From contig JAJRTI010000186.1 in NCBI GenBank assembly GCA_024278415.1, forward strand, positions 1 through 7,945: 7,945 bases of DNA. The letters are read 5' to 3'. The position numbers were made by a program, and so were the translations under genes. The notes beneath the pieces are model-generated. The model did not search any database. It saw only the letters and a program-made list of their open reading frames with translations, and was not told where the DNA came from. Of the stretch, positions 1 to 4,472 are shown piece by piece; position 1 is the first letter of the stretch, and each line of letters opens with the position of its first letter. The stretch is from Planctomycetota bacterium. GTDB taxonomy: Bacteria > Planctomycetota > Brocadiia > JAJRTI01.

Positions 1-1
1 C

Positions 2-652
2 CGAGGGGTGAAGCGCGATCCCCAATTGCTCGAGGAGGTCTACCGGCTCGCCTGCCGATATGCCGGCCAGAGCCCGGGGCAAGCCGTGTTCGTGCCGGAG
101 ATACAGCAGGCGATGGATGCGAACGTCGGGTGGCAACGCATCCTTGCATATCTGCGGTTCCTGGACGGGTCACTCCTGCTCAAGCTTGTGCCGCCCATGG
201 AGCTACGCCTCAAAAAGCGCAAGGGGAGCAGCAAGGTATGTCTCTGCGACCACGGGTTGAGGGCGAGTTGGCTCCAGGAGGTGGTGCCGCTTGATGCCGA
301 GGGGTTGGCGAACGCGCCGCACCTTCGCGATCTCGCCGGGCACTTGGCCGAAAGCGTGGTGGGCTATTTCCTCGGCGGGCTGCCACATCTCGGCCTCGCG
401 CACTTCCCGGAGCGCGGCAGTGAGCCCGAGGTCGACTTCGTCATGACGATTGGCGAGCAACGCATTCCAATGGAAGTGAAGTACCGCCTGAAGATCGACC
501 CGCACCGCGACACCCTGGGGCTGAGGGCATTCATGGAGAAGACCGTGTACAACGCGCCGTTCGGTATCTTGGTGACACTGGAGGACGACGTGGTCGTTCC
601 GGACCCGCGCATCGTCGCGGTCTCGCTCCCATCGCTCCTGTTGCTGCGCTGA
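2..652 (+). CDS. DUF4143-type ATP-binding protein, C-terminal part (5' truncated by window)
   Basis: This is the C-terminal half of an AAA-type ATPase of the ATPase_AAA_14 plus DUF4143 architecture. Such proteins are usually about 400 residues or more; only about 214 are visible. The frame stays open to the window edge, so the GTG at 8 is probably internal, not the true start. Counting from that GTG, residues 1-95 look like the winged-helix-like linker that follows the ATPase core. Residues 110-160 resemble the PD-(D/E)XK-like part of DUF4143: E115, then EVD (141-143), then EVK (156-158). No Walker motif is visible, as expected if the N-terminal half is outside. Families of this type are widespread and functionally obscure, with DNA-related or mobile-element-linked roles often proposed. 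The gene ends 31 bp from the convergent URO-D family gene. Family assignment is fairly secure; cellular role is unknown. Confidence 0.85.
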   Translation, partial: RGVKRDPQLLEEVYRLACRYAGQSPGQAVFVPEIQQAMDANVGWQRILAYLRFLDGSLLLKLVPPMELRLKKRKGSSKVCLCDHGLRASWLQEVVPLDAEGLANAPHLRDLAGHLAESVVGYFLGGLPHLGLAHFPERGSEPEVDFVMTIGEQRIPMEVKYRLKIDPHRDTLGLRAFMEKTVYNAPFGILVTLEDDVVVPDPRIVAVSLPSLLLLR

Positions 653-683
653 GATGCCGCGGCCGGCGGGGGGGGGGAAGCGA
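653..683. other. Short convergent intergenic gap with a 10-G run
   Basis: Thirty-one bases separate the stop codons of two convergent genes. The gap holds the palindrome GCCGCGGC (656-663) and a homopolymer of ten G (668-677). No U-tract follows on either strand, so it is not a convincing intrinsic terminator. The G run is a place where the assembled length may be unreliable, but it is outside both genes. Confidence 0.5.
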
Positions 684-1835
684 TCAGTACACCCCGTGCT
701 CCGCAATCGCTTCCCCCATGACCACAATATGCTCTGCGGGCACGCGTGGCGCAACCGAGCAGGCTGAACTGAGGATGTACCCGCCGCCGGCCATCGCGGA
801 GTCGAGCTTCTCCTTCGCGTCCTCGCGCACCTGGTCGACCGTGCCGTGGAGAAGGATGTTCACTGAGTCCACGTTGCCCTTGAGGAACACGTCGGGGCCG
901 ATGCGCTGCTTCGCGTCCGCGAGAATCGTGTCGCCTAGCGGCGGCGGGTCCATGGTGTCGAGGCCGTCGATGCCGGTGGCCTGCATCAACTCGAGCCGGT
1001 CGCCGATGTTGCCGCACGTGTGTACGTAGCACTTCACCCCCGCGGCCTTGATCGCGTCGTGCACCTGCTTCTCGTACGGCAGCACGAACTCCTCGTAGAA
1101 CGCCCGGCTGATGAAGCCGCCCCCCGCGAACGCGCTCGACATGAGTATCGCGTCCACCCCGCGGGCGGCCTGCCGCGTCGCGAGGTCGGCCGCACCGGCC
1201 GCGAAGCGCTCGAGGATCGCTTTGCACTTGCCGGGGTCGTCCATGAGCGCCATGAGCCCGTTCTCGTAGCTGAGCCGCTCCATGAGCTGCGTGAACGGCG
1301 AGAAGACCTCCGCGTGCACGCTGAATTCCTCGCCCACCTGTTCGACGACGCGGTCGATGATGCCGAAGATGTGCTCCGGGAAGGGCTCGCCGGTCGGCTC
1401 GAAATCGTAGTGGAAAGGCGGGGTCTTGAGCCCGCCAAGCGTGTGCGGGTCCTCGTAGTAGAGCAGGTCCGGGTCGAGGTCGTCGAGCGTGAGTTTGGCC
1501 GGCTCCACGTGCACCGCGAGGTCGTCGTGGGGGCAGATGCACTGCTCGCCGTTCTTGTAGTGGATCACGTCCTTGTCGTCCCCCCGCTCGATGCGGTCGA
1601 TCCACTGTCCCGCGTCCGGATGCCTCCCCGGGAGGTTAATGAGTATCCCGTCGAAGTCGTACCGCCGCGCGAGCGCGATGAACGCGTCCGCTATGACTTC
1701 GGTTCGGGTCCAATACTCGACCGGATCGAGCCCGAGGTGGATGAGGTAGTGGCCCATGCTGAGCTGGCACATGAACGGCACGCGGTCCGCGTGCGTCAGG
1801 TTCATGGCCGCGAGAATGCGTTGGCGTGATGGCAT
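684..1835 (-). CDS. Uroporphyrinogen decarboxylase (URO-D) family protein, methyltransferase-like
   Basis: A complete 383-aa protein of the URO-D superfamily. It is closer to the MtaA/MtbA/CmuA-like branch than to HemE. Members of that branch move methyl groups between corrinoid proteins and thiols, although many environmental paralogues have unknown substrates. The opening RQRILAAMNLTHADRVP is the usual family N-terminus. The putative zinc ligands are visible: HTCGN at 272-276 gives H272 and C274, and a third cysteine lies at C359 in SSACSVAP near the C-terminus. The zinc-ligand pattern argues against true HemE, and no other haem gene lies nearby. The ATG at 1835 is preceded by GGAAG about 8 bases upstream, a moderate ribosome site. 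No corrinoid protein or reductive activase gene is in the window, so the methyl donor and acceptor cannot be named. Family assignment is secure; the reaction is inferred. Confidence 0.9.
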   Translation of the reverse strand: MPSRQRILAAMNLTHADRVPFMCQLSMGHYLIHLGLDPVEYWTRTEVIADAFIALARRYDFDGILINLPGRHPDAGQWIDRIERGDDKDVIHYKNGEQCICPHDDLAVHVEPAKLTLDDLDPDLLYYEDPHTLGGLKTPPFHYDFEPTGEPFPEHIFGIIDRVVEQVGEEFSVHAEVFSPFTQLMERLSYENGLMALMDDPGKCKAILERFAAGAADLATRQAARGVDAILMSSAFAGGGFISRAFYEEFVLPYEKQVHDAIKAAGVKCYVHTCGNIGDRLELMQATGIDGLDTMDPPPLGDTILADAKQRIGPDVFLKGNVDSVNILLHGTVDQVREDAKEKLDSAMAGGGYILSSACSVAPRVPAEHIVVMGEAIAEHGVY

Positions 1836-1854
1836 GAGAGACTTCCGGGGTTTT

Positions 1855-1882
1855 GGAATCGGGAATGTAGGATGCGGAATGG
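1855..1882 (-). repeat. Heptamer tandem repeat, four degenerate units (copy A)
   Basis: Four consecutive 7-base units run without gaps just upstream of the URO-D family gene: GGAATCG, GGAATGT, AGGATGC, GGAATGG. Read on the minus strand, the motif is close to YATTCCG. The same heptamer, as TATTGCG/TATTCCG, forms the hairpin at 3891-3960. No protein-coding or promoter role is evident; it lies about 20-47 bases 5' of the URO-D start codon and would fall in its leader or core promoter region. Confidence 0.55.
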
Positions 1883-1909
1883 GGCCGTTGCCGGTCCCTT
1901 ATGCCGCTA

Positions 1910-1951
1910 CGGAGTTGGCAGGCTAGCCACGCCTGAGGCGGCGCAACTCCG
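1910..1951. repeat. Inverted repeat / hairpin between URO-D gene and nucleotidyltransferase module
   Basis: The outer arms CGGAGTTG (1910-1917) and CAACTCCG (1944-1951) match perfectly. A second inner pair is CAGGC (1919-1923) with GCCTG (1931-1935). No T-run follows on the minus strand, so it is not a standard intrinsic terminator. It overlaps the last codons and the TAG of the reopened nucleotidyltransferase frame (stop at 1923-1925). It may act as a 3'-end stem for that transcript or be a small repeat. Confidence 0.5.
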
Positions 1952-2060
1952 CCAGGCGGACGCGCCAATATGCTCGATCTTTGTCCTCCAACTCTTGCTG
2001 CTCAAGCCGAAGCTCACGCAAGACAGCATGCACGATCGCTTCGTCCTGGTTCGCATGTGC
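1923..2060 (-). other. In-frame continuation of the nucleotidyltransferase after its TAA (45 codons), possible lost C-terminus or separate small ORF
   Basis: Immediately after the TAA at 2061-2063 the same frame is open for 45 codons to a TAG at 1923-1925. The translated stretch is strongly helix-like, rich in Glu, Arg, Leu and Gln, and includes EDKDRAYWRVRLAELRRLRR near its end. This looks like genuine protein, not random translation. My memory of related nucleotidyltransferases is that some end in a charged helix with a D-x-x-Y-W element, but I could not verify this. The simplest reading is that a sense codon mutated to TAA, or a sequencing error, split one longer gene of about 260 residues. 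Alternatively a small protein starts at the GTG at 2033, with AGGA about 10 bases upstream, giving 36 residues. Confidence 0.45.
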
Positions 2061-2705
2061 TTAGGGATGGTCGGCCGCTACTGCGCAAGCGCGCCTTCCC
2101 GATGCTCGCAGGAAAGCCGGCCCCTGAGGCCATGTGGCAGCCATCTCCAGTAGAAGCTCTGGAGTTCGAAGTTCCCGCGCCAACCATGGGCCGACTCCGT
2201 CCTGTTCGTCAGGCCGCGTGCTGGCATACTCGAAAAGCGGCTCAAGCAGGCGGGCGATGACATCGTAGTCGCGGGGCCGTTGGGTCTTCTTGACATCGAC
2301 GAGACGAGCAATGTCCAAGACCTGGAAATCGACCCCGTCCACTGTCACGCCCACCGAGTCCTCCCACGCCTGCTGGAACTCGTCTACACGAGGCGGCCTC
2401 CCCATGATGTCGACGCGGTAGTCACCCACGTCCGTAGGCGCCATGAAATGGACGGCATGCCCGCGCTGGAGAAAGTCCTCTTGCAGAGGAGGCAGAAATC
2501 GCTGCTTTGCGCCAAGCGATTCGAGAGCCGCGCGGAGCCTCTCGATGTTGTCATCCGTCAGCTCCACCCATAAGTCTGCATCTCGCGTCGCTTCGATAGC
2601 CCCATAATGTAGGCATGCCTGACCGGAAATGACGATGTATCGAACCGCCTGCCTATTGAGCGCGGCCAAAACGGTTGTGAAGGGATTGGATGGCGAGGTT
2701 GACAC
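2061..2705 (-). CDS. MNT-fold nucleotidyltransferase (AbiEii/DUF6036-like), possibly truncated at its C-terminus
   Basis: A 214-aa predicted nucleotidyltransferase of the DNA polymerase beta-like fold. From the chosen GTG, residues 10-30 form the first helix and strand (LAALNRQAVRYIVISG). The catalytic signature follows: SG at 28-29, then TRDADL with D42 and D44 as the metal-binding pair, and a third likely carboxylate D99 in YRVDIM. A downstream KKTQRPRDYD segment (139-148) matches the conserved Lys/Arg-Asp helix of family toxins and nucleotidyltransferases. The start is the GTG at 2705, giving about 20 residues before the core strand as in relatives. A farther GTG at 2798 adds 31 residues that look like an out-of-frame reading of the preceding gene. 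There is no Shine-Dalgarno sequence at 2705, and the 53-bp overlap with that gene suggests translational coupling. Family members transfer nucleotides to RNA or proteins; the target here is unknown. See the continuation after the stop. Confidence 0.8.
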   Translation of the reverse strand: MSTSPSNPFTTVLAALNRQAVRYIVISGQACLHYGAIEATRDADLWVELTDDNIERLRAALESLGAKQRFLPPLQEDFLQRGHAVHFMAPTDVGDYRVDIMGRPPRVDEFQQAWEDSVGVTVDGVDFQVLDIARLVDVKKTQRPRDYDVIARLLEPLFEYASTRPDEQDGVGPWLARELRTPELLLEMAATWPQGPAFLRASGRRACAVAADHP

Positions 2706-2895
2706 TATTGGTGCGCAGTTTGTTCCACTGGTGCCACGTCTGGTTGGCAAGCCGGAACCTCTGTTCGGGCGAGAGATTATACCACTCGATGCGCTCACGC
2801 CGATCTTGCATCACGTCTTCGTCTGGTTCGGCAAGCTGATAGTCCCTGCCAACCACAGGTAGCGTTTGGGGCGGGTGATTCCTGCTGTTCGCCAT
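2653..2895 (-). CDS. Small protein paired with the nucleotidyltransferase (80 aa)
   Basis: An 80-aa soluble, charged protein with no family I can name with confidence. The first 17 residues are Pro/Asn-rich and probably flexible. From about residue 22 it turns helical: an acidic EPDED stretch, then DRRERIEWYNLSPEQRFRLA and a Trp-rich segment QTWHQW. No signal peptide or membrane segment is seen. The ATG at 2895 is chosen because GAGG lies 8 bases upstream. In-frame ATGs at 2919, 2922 and 2928 lack a ribosome site, and the last overlaps the predicted -10 box. Its 3' end overlaps the nucleotidyltransferase start by 53 bp in another frame. A tiny gene directly before, and coupled to, an MNT-fold enzyme suggests a partner, regulator or antitoxin; this is inference from context. 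Confidence 0.65.
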   Translation of the reverse strand: MANSRNHPPQTLPVVGRDYQLAEPDEDVMQDRRERIEWYNLSPEQRFRLANQTWHQWNKLRTNSVNLAIQSLHNRFGRAQ

Positions 2896-2926
2896 GTCAT
2901 CTGCCTCGCCCAATGTCATCATGGTC

Positions 2927-2955
2927 ATAGTACCGTGAGGTCCGCTGCAACGCAA
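2927..2955 (-). promoter_or_regulatory. Candidate promoter for the 80-aa/nucleotidyltransferase pair, with an overlapping inverted repeat
   Basis: On the minus strand TTGCGT (2950-2955) and TACTAT (2927-2932) are separated by 17 bases and would start transcription near 2920, about 25 bases before the ATG at 2895. Both boxes are only partial matches to the sigma-70 consensus. The arms CCGCT (2942-2946) and AGCGG (2955-2959) form a short inverted repeat over the -35 side that could be an operator. It also argues that the start is at 2895, not at the upstream ATGs. Confidence 0.35.
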
Positions 2956-3036
2956 GCGGCTGTGGAGGAAGCCCGCCGATGAGACAGACCGGCCACTCAA
3001 GACCTCTGGAGACCCACTGCCGCCTGGAGAAAGGAT

Positions 3037-3252
3037 TCATCGTCGCATCCCCTGGAGGAGGCGCTGCATCTCGACCAGGCCGCTGCTGCTGCGGGGACGG
3101 CGGAAGCGGAAGCCCAATTCCAGCAGGCCCAGAACTGCCTCACGCCTGTCCTCGTAGTCGAACTCGCGCAACTCTTTCCTGCGAACCGCGTCCAGCGCGG
3201 GCCCGGCCTTCTGCCAGGTTTCCACCCAACGTTTGCCAAGTTCGTGATCCAA
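3037..3252 (-). CDS. Small helical hypothetical protein (71 aa), TTG start
   Basis: A 71-aa predicted cytoplasmic protein. It begins with a Trp-rich amphipathic helix (KRWVETWQKAGPALDAVRRK), continues with an acidic ELREFDYED stretch and a leucine-rich helix. It ends with the conserved-looking tail SSSGLVEMQRLLQGMRR. I believe small proteins with a W-x-x-AGP-x-L...R-x-x-E-L-R pattern and an S-G-L-V-E-x-Q-R end recur in environmental genomes, but I cannot name a family. The start is the TTG at 3252 because AAAGGA lies 6 bases upstream. An ATG at 3288 in the same frame would add 12 residues but has no properly spaced ribosome site. It lies 141 bp upstream of the 80-aa gene on the same strand and may belong to the same module, although the gap holds a separate candidate promoter. 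Function unknown. Confidence 0.65.
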   Translation of the reverse strand: MDHELGKRWVETWQKAGPALDAVRRKELREFDYEDRREAVLGLLELGFRFRRPRSSSGLVEMQRLLQGMRR

Positions 3253-3348
3253 GGGGTGTCCTTTCGTTCCATGAGGGCGGCACGCCATCCCCCAGCGCAA
3301 GCAGTCCAGACCCCTTTTTCGGGAGTGTAACTCCGCCCAGGAAGACCG

Positions 3349-3444
3349 TCAAGCAAGCGCCGCGCGTGGAGTGGGCTCCAGTTCGGCCGCGGCCGCGAGG
3401 GACGTGAAGCAGCAGGCGAGCAAAACGATAATGGCGACGTGCAT
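3349..3444 (-). CDS. Tiny ORF encoding a signal peptide (31 aa), possibly a gene remnant
   Basis: The 31-residue ORF begins MHVAIIVLLACC and continues through FTSLAAAAELEP, a textbook Sec signal: short N-region, hydrophobic core and an Ala-rich cleavage site near residue 20. The ATG at 3444 is preceded by GAGG five bases upstream. An in-frame ATG at 3480 would give 43 residues with a charged N-region. Only about 11 residues follow the likely cleavage site. It is either a small secreted peptide or the surviving 5' end of a secreted-protein gene whose body has been lost; the repeat-rich surroundings favour the second. Confidence 0.35.
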   Translation of the reverse strand: MHVAIIVLLACCFTSLAAAAELEPTPRAALA

Positions 3445-3588
3445 CTCTTCCTCTCTGTTTTGGCTTCCTCGCTGTTTCATGTGGGTAGCGCTCAGCCTGC
3501 CCTGCTTGCCAATGCATGGGTCTTGGCGCGGCCGCAGCGCGCCCGGAAACGGCCGGCAGGCAGCGGTCGTTGGTGCGAGCATCTACTG

Positions 3589-3793
3589 GCCCCAACGGGG
3601 CGTGACATACCAGCCCGGGGCGAAGCCCCGGGGAAACGCGGACAACCGTACCTCACAAGCCCTGAAAGGGCGAGACAGGGTGAACCCAACGCATGGGCCA
3701 CGGAATGTCACGCCCTTTCAGGGCTGGGGACTCTGATGATGGCTCGCTACCCGGGGCTGCGCCCCGGGCTGGTATGTGCGGCCCTTTCAGGGC
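3589..3793. repeat. REP-like cluster of alternating triloop hairpins
   Basis: Six short perfect hairpins lie within about 205 bp. They are GCCCC-AAC-GGGGC (3589-3601), CCCGGGGC-GAA-GCCCCGGG (3614-3632), GCCCT-GAA-AGGGC (3659-3671), GCCCT-TTC-AGGGC (3712-3724), CCCGGGGC-TGC-GCCCCGGG (3750-3768) and GCCCT-TTC-AGGGC (3781-3793). The longer stem is flanked by ACATACCAG at 3605-3613 in one copy and by its reverse complement at 3769-3777 in the other, so the cluster is built from one unit in opposite orientations. It has no spacers of constant length and no cas genes. It is best read as an array of interspersed palindromic (REP/BIME-like) elements. Confidence 0.8.
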
Positions 3794-3890
3794 CAAGGCC
3801 GTGTCCCAGCCAGTCGCATTAGTGCCTTAGCCATCCGGAACTGGTATGGAAAACAAGATGTTGCGTGGTGTGCGCGCACTCTTGGCAGGG

Positions 3891-3960
3891 TATTGCGTAT
3901 TGCGTATTCCGTATCTCGAATCGCGATCCGAATACGCAATACGCAATACGCAATACGGAA
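3891..3960. repeat. Heptamer repeat folded as a 19-bp hairpin (copy B)
   Basis: The left arm is TATTGCG, TATTGCG, TATTCCG (3891-3911). The right arm is AATACGC three times and AATACGG once (3931-3958). Bases 3891-3909 and 3930-3948 are perfect reverse complements, with a 20-base loop (3910-3929). A second register pairs TTCCGTAT (3907-3914) with ATACGGAA (3953-3960). The unit length is exactly 7 and matches the heptamer at 1855-1882, so both appear to belong to one repeat family. Confidence 0.8.
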
Positions 3961-4025
3961 CAGCGAACCTGCCCTCCACACGCCACGTCTTGCCTCTGAT
4001 GCATGACAGCCAGAAGCCTTGGGTT

Positions 4026-4040
4026 GCGGGCGAAGCCCGC
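4026..4040. repeat. Solitary GAA-loop hairpin
   Basis: GCGGGC (4026-4031), loop GAA, GCCCGC (4035-4040). The stem and the GAA triloop match the design of the hairpins at 3614-3632 and 3659-3671, so this is probably an isolated or decayed member of the same palindrome family. Confidence 0.5.
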
Positions 4041-4234
4041 CTTGTTACACCGGGCCTCACATCCTGCGACTCGCCGGCGAGCAATATCCCAATTCAACCC
4101 ACGTCAAACAGCGAAGAACCCTGTTTTGCGTTGGCGGAGGGGACATGAACCAAGGACGAGACGCGTCCGATTTCGTGCCCCCAGACCTCCAGACCCGCGG
4201 CTACTCCACGCTCACGCGCTCCCGCAAGATCCTG

Positions 4235-4309
4235 TCACACCCGCGCCTGCGGCGCCAGAGCCACAAGCGACGAAACGGCAAACGCCAGGATCAGAGTCCC
4301 TTCCCGCAT
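4235..4309 (-). CDS. Tiny ORF encoding a signal-peptide-like sequence (24 aa), probable gene remnant
   Basis: The ORF reads MREGTLILAFAVSSLVALAP and ends four residues later. It has a charged start, a hydrophobic core and an Ala-x-Ala-like end, as in a Sec signal peptide. The ATG at 4309 has GAGGTG about 10 bases upstream. After the TGA the same frame is open for another 45 codons to a stop near 4100, but that stretch has no recognisable features. As with the ORF at 3349-3444, this may be the leftover 5' end of a secreted-protein gene, or a chance ORF. Confidence 0.3.
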   Translation of the reverse strand: MREGTLILAFAVSSLVALAPQARV

Positions 4310-4367
4310 CTTCACGTTACACCTCGCGGAAGGATTGCGGAAACGGATATGGGTCCCACGGATGTTT

Positions 4368-4422
4368 GCAGAACCCACGGATGCAGAGGGAACAGCACAG
4401 AATCCCCATCCGTGGGTTCTGC
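4368..4422. repeat. 16-bp perfect inverted repeat downstream of htpG
   Basis: GCAGAACCCACGGATG (4368-4383) is the exact reverse complement of 4407-4422, with a 23-base loop. The 10-mer CCCACGGATG occurs once more in direct orientation at 4355-4364, 19 bases before its copy in the left arm. The repeat lies 51 bp beyond the htpG stop in the direction of htpG transcription, so the transcript would form a long stem there. No T-run follows, so it may be a rho-independent-like 3' stem of weak quality, an mRNA-protecting stem, or the ends of a small repeat element. Confidence 0.65.
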
Positions 4423-4472
4423 CAATACCCGTGAGACCTTCCGTTCCTATCGATCCGGGCTGGCTTTCGCGG

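Larger units (their letters stand above)
3253..4472. other. Repeat-rich intergenic region of 1.2 kb without a substantial gene
   Basis: No long open frame here shows protein-like composition. Frames that do stay open read through palindromes and heptamer repeats. The region contains two very short signal-peptide-like ORFs on the minus strand (3349-3444 and 4235-4309), the hairpin cluster at 3589-3793, the heptamer hairpin at 3891-3960, a GAA-loop hairpin at 4026-4040, the 12-bp palindrome CTCGCCGGCGAG at 4070-4081 and the inverted repeat at 4368-4422. It looks like decayed coding DNA colonised by small repeats. Confidence 0.6.

Noticed and set aside
653..683. Bidirectional terminator between convergent genes
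   Set aside because: There is a GC palindrome but no T-run on either strand, so an intrinsic terminator is not supported.
364..1605. Minus-strand open frame of 413 codons
   Set aside because: Out-of-frame reading through the URO-D gene and the neighbouring convergent gene; Arg/Gly/Ala-rich with no domain.
1020..1829. Plus-strand open frame of 269 codons
   Set aside because: Antisense to the URO-D family gene, which has its own conserved zinc-ligand motif and start context.
2997..3356. 119-codon minus-strand frame overlapping the 71-aa gene
   Set aside because: The other frame has the better composition, a ribosome site and a conserved-looking C-terminal motif; this one is a Trp/Ser/Arg-rich shadow.
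3589..3793. CRISPR array
   Set aside because: Hairpins are of several types with unequal spacing and opposite orientations, no constant direct repeat, and no cas genes.
3822..4148. Several overlapping frames on both strands translating the heptamer hairpin
   Set aside because: The repeated residues (such as IRNTQYAIRN) are simply the 7-base repeat read in protein, not a gene.
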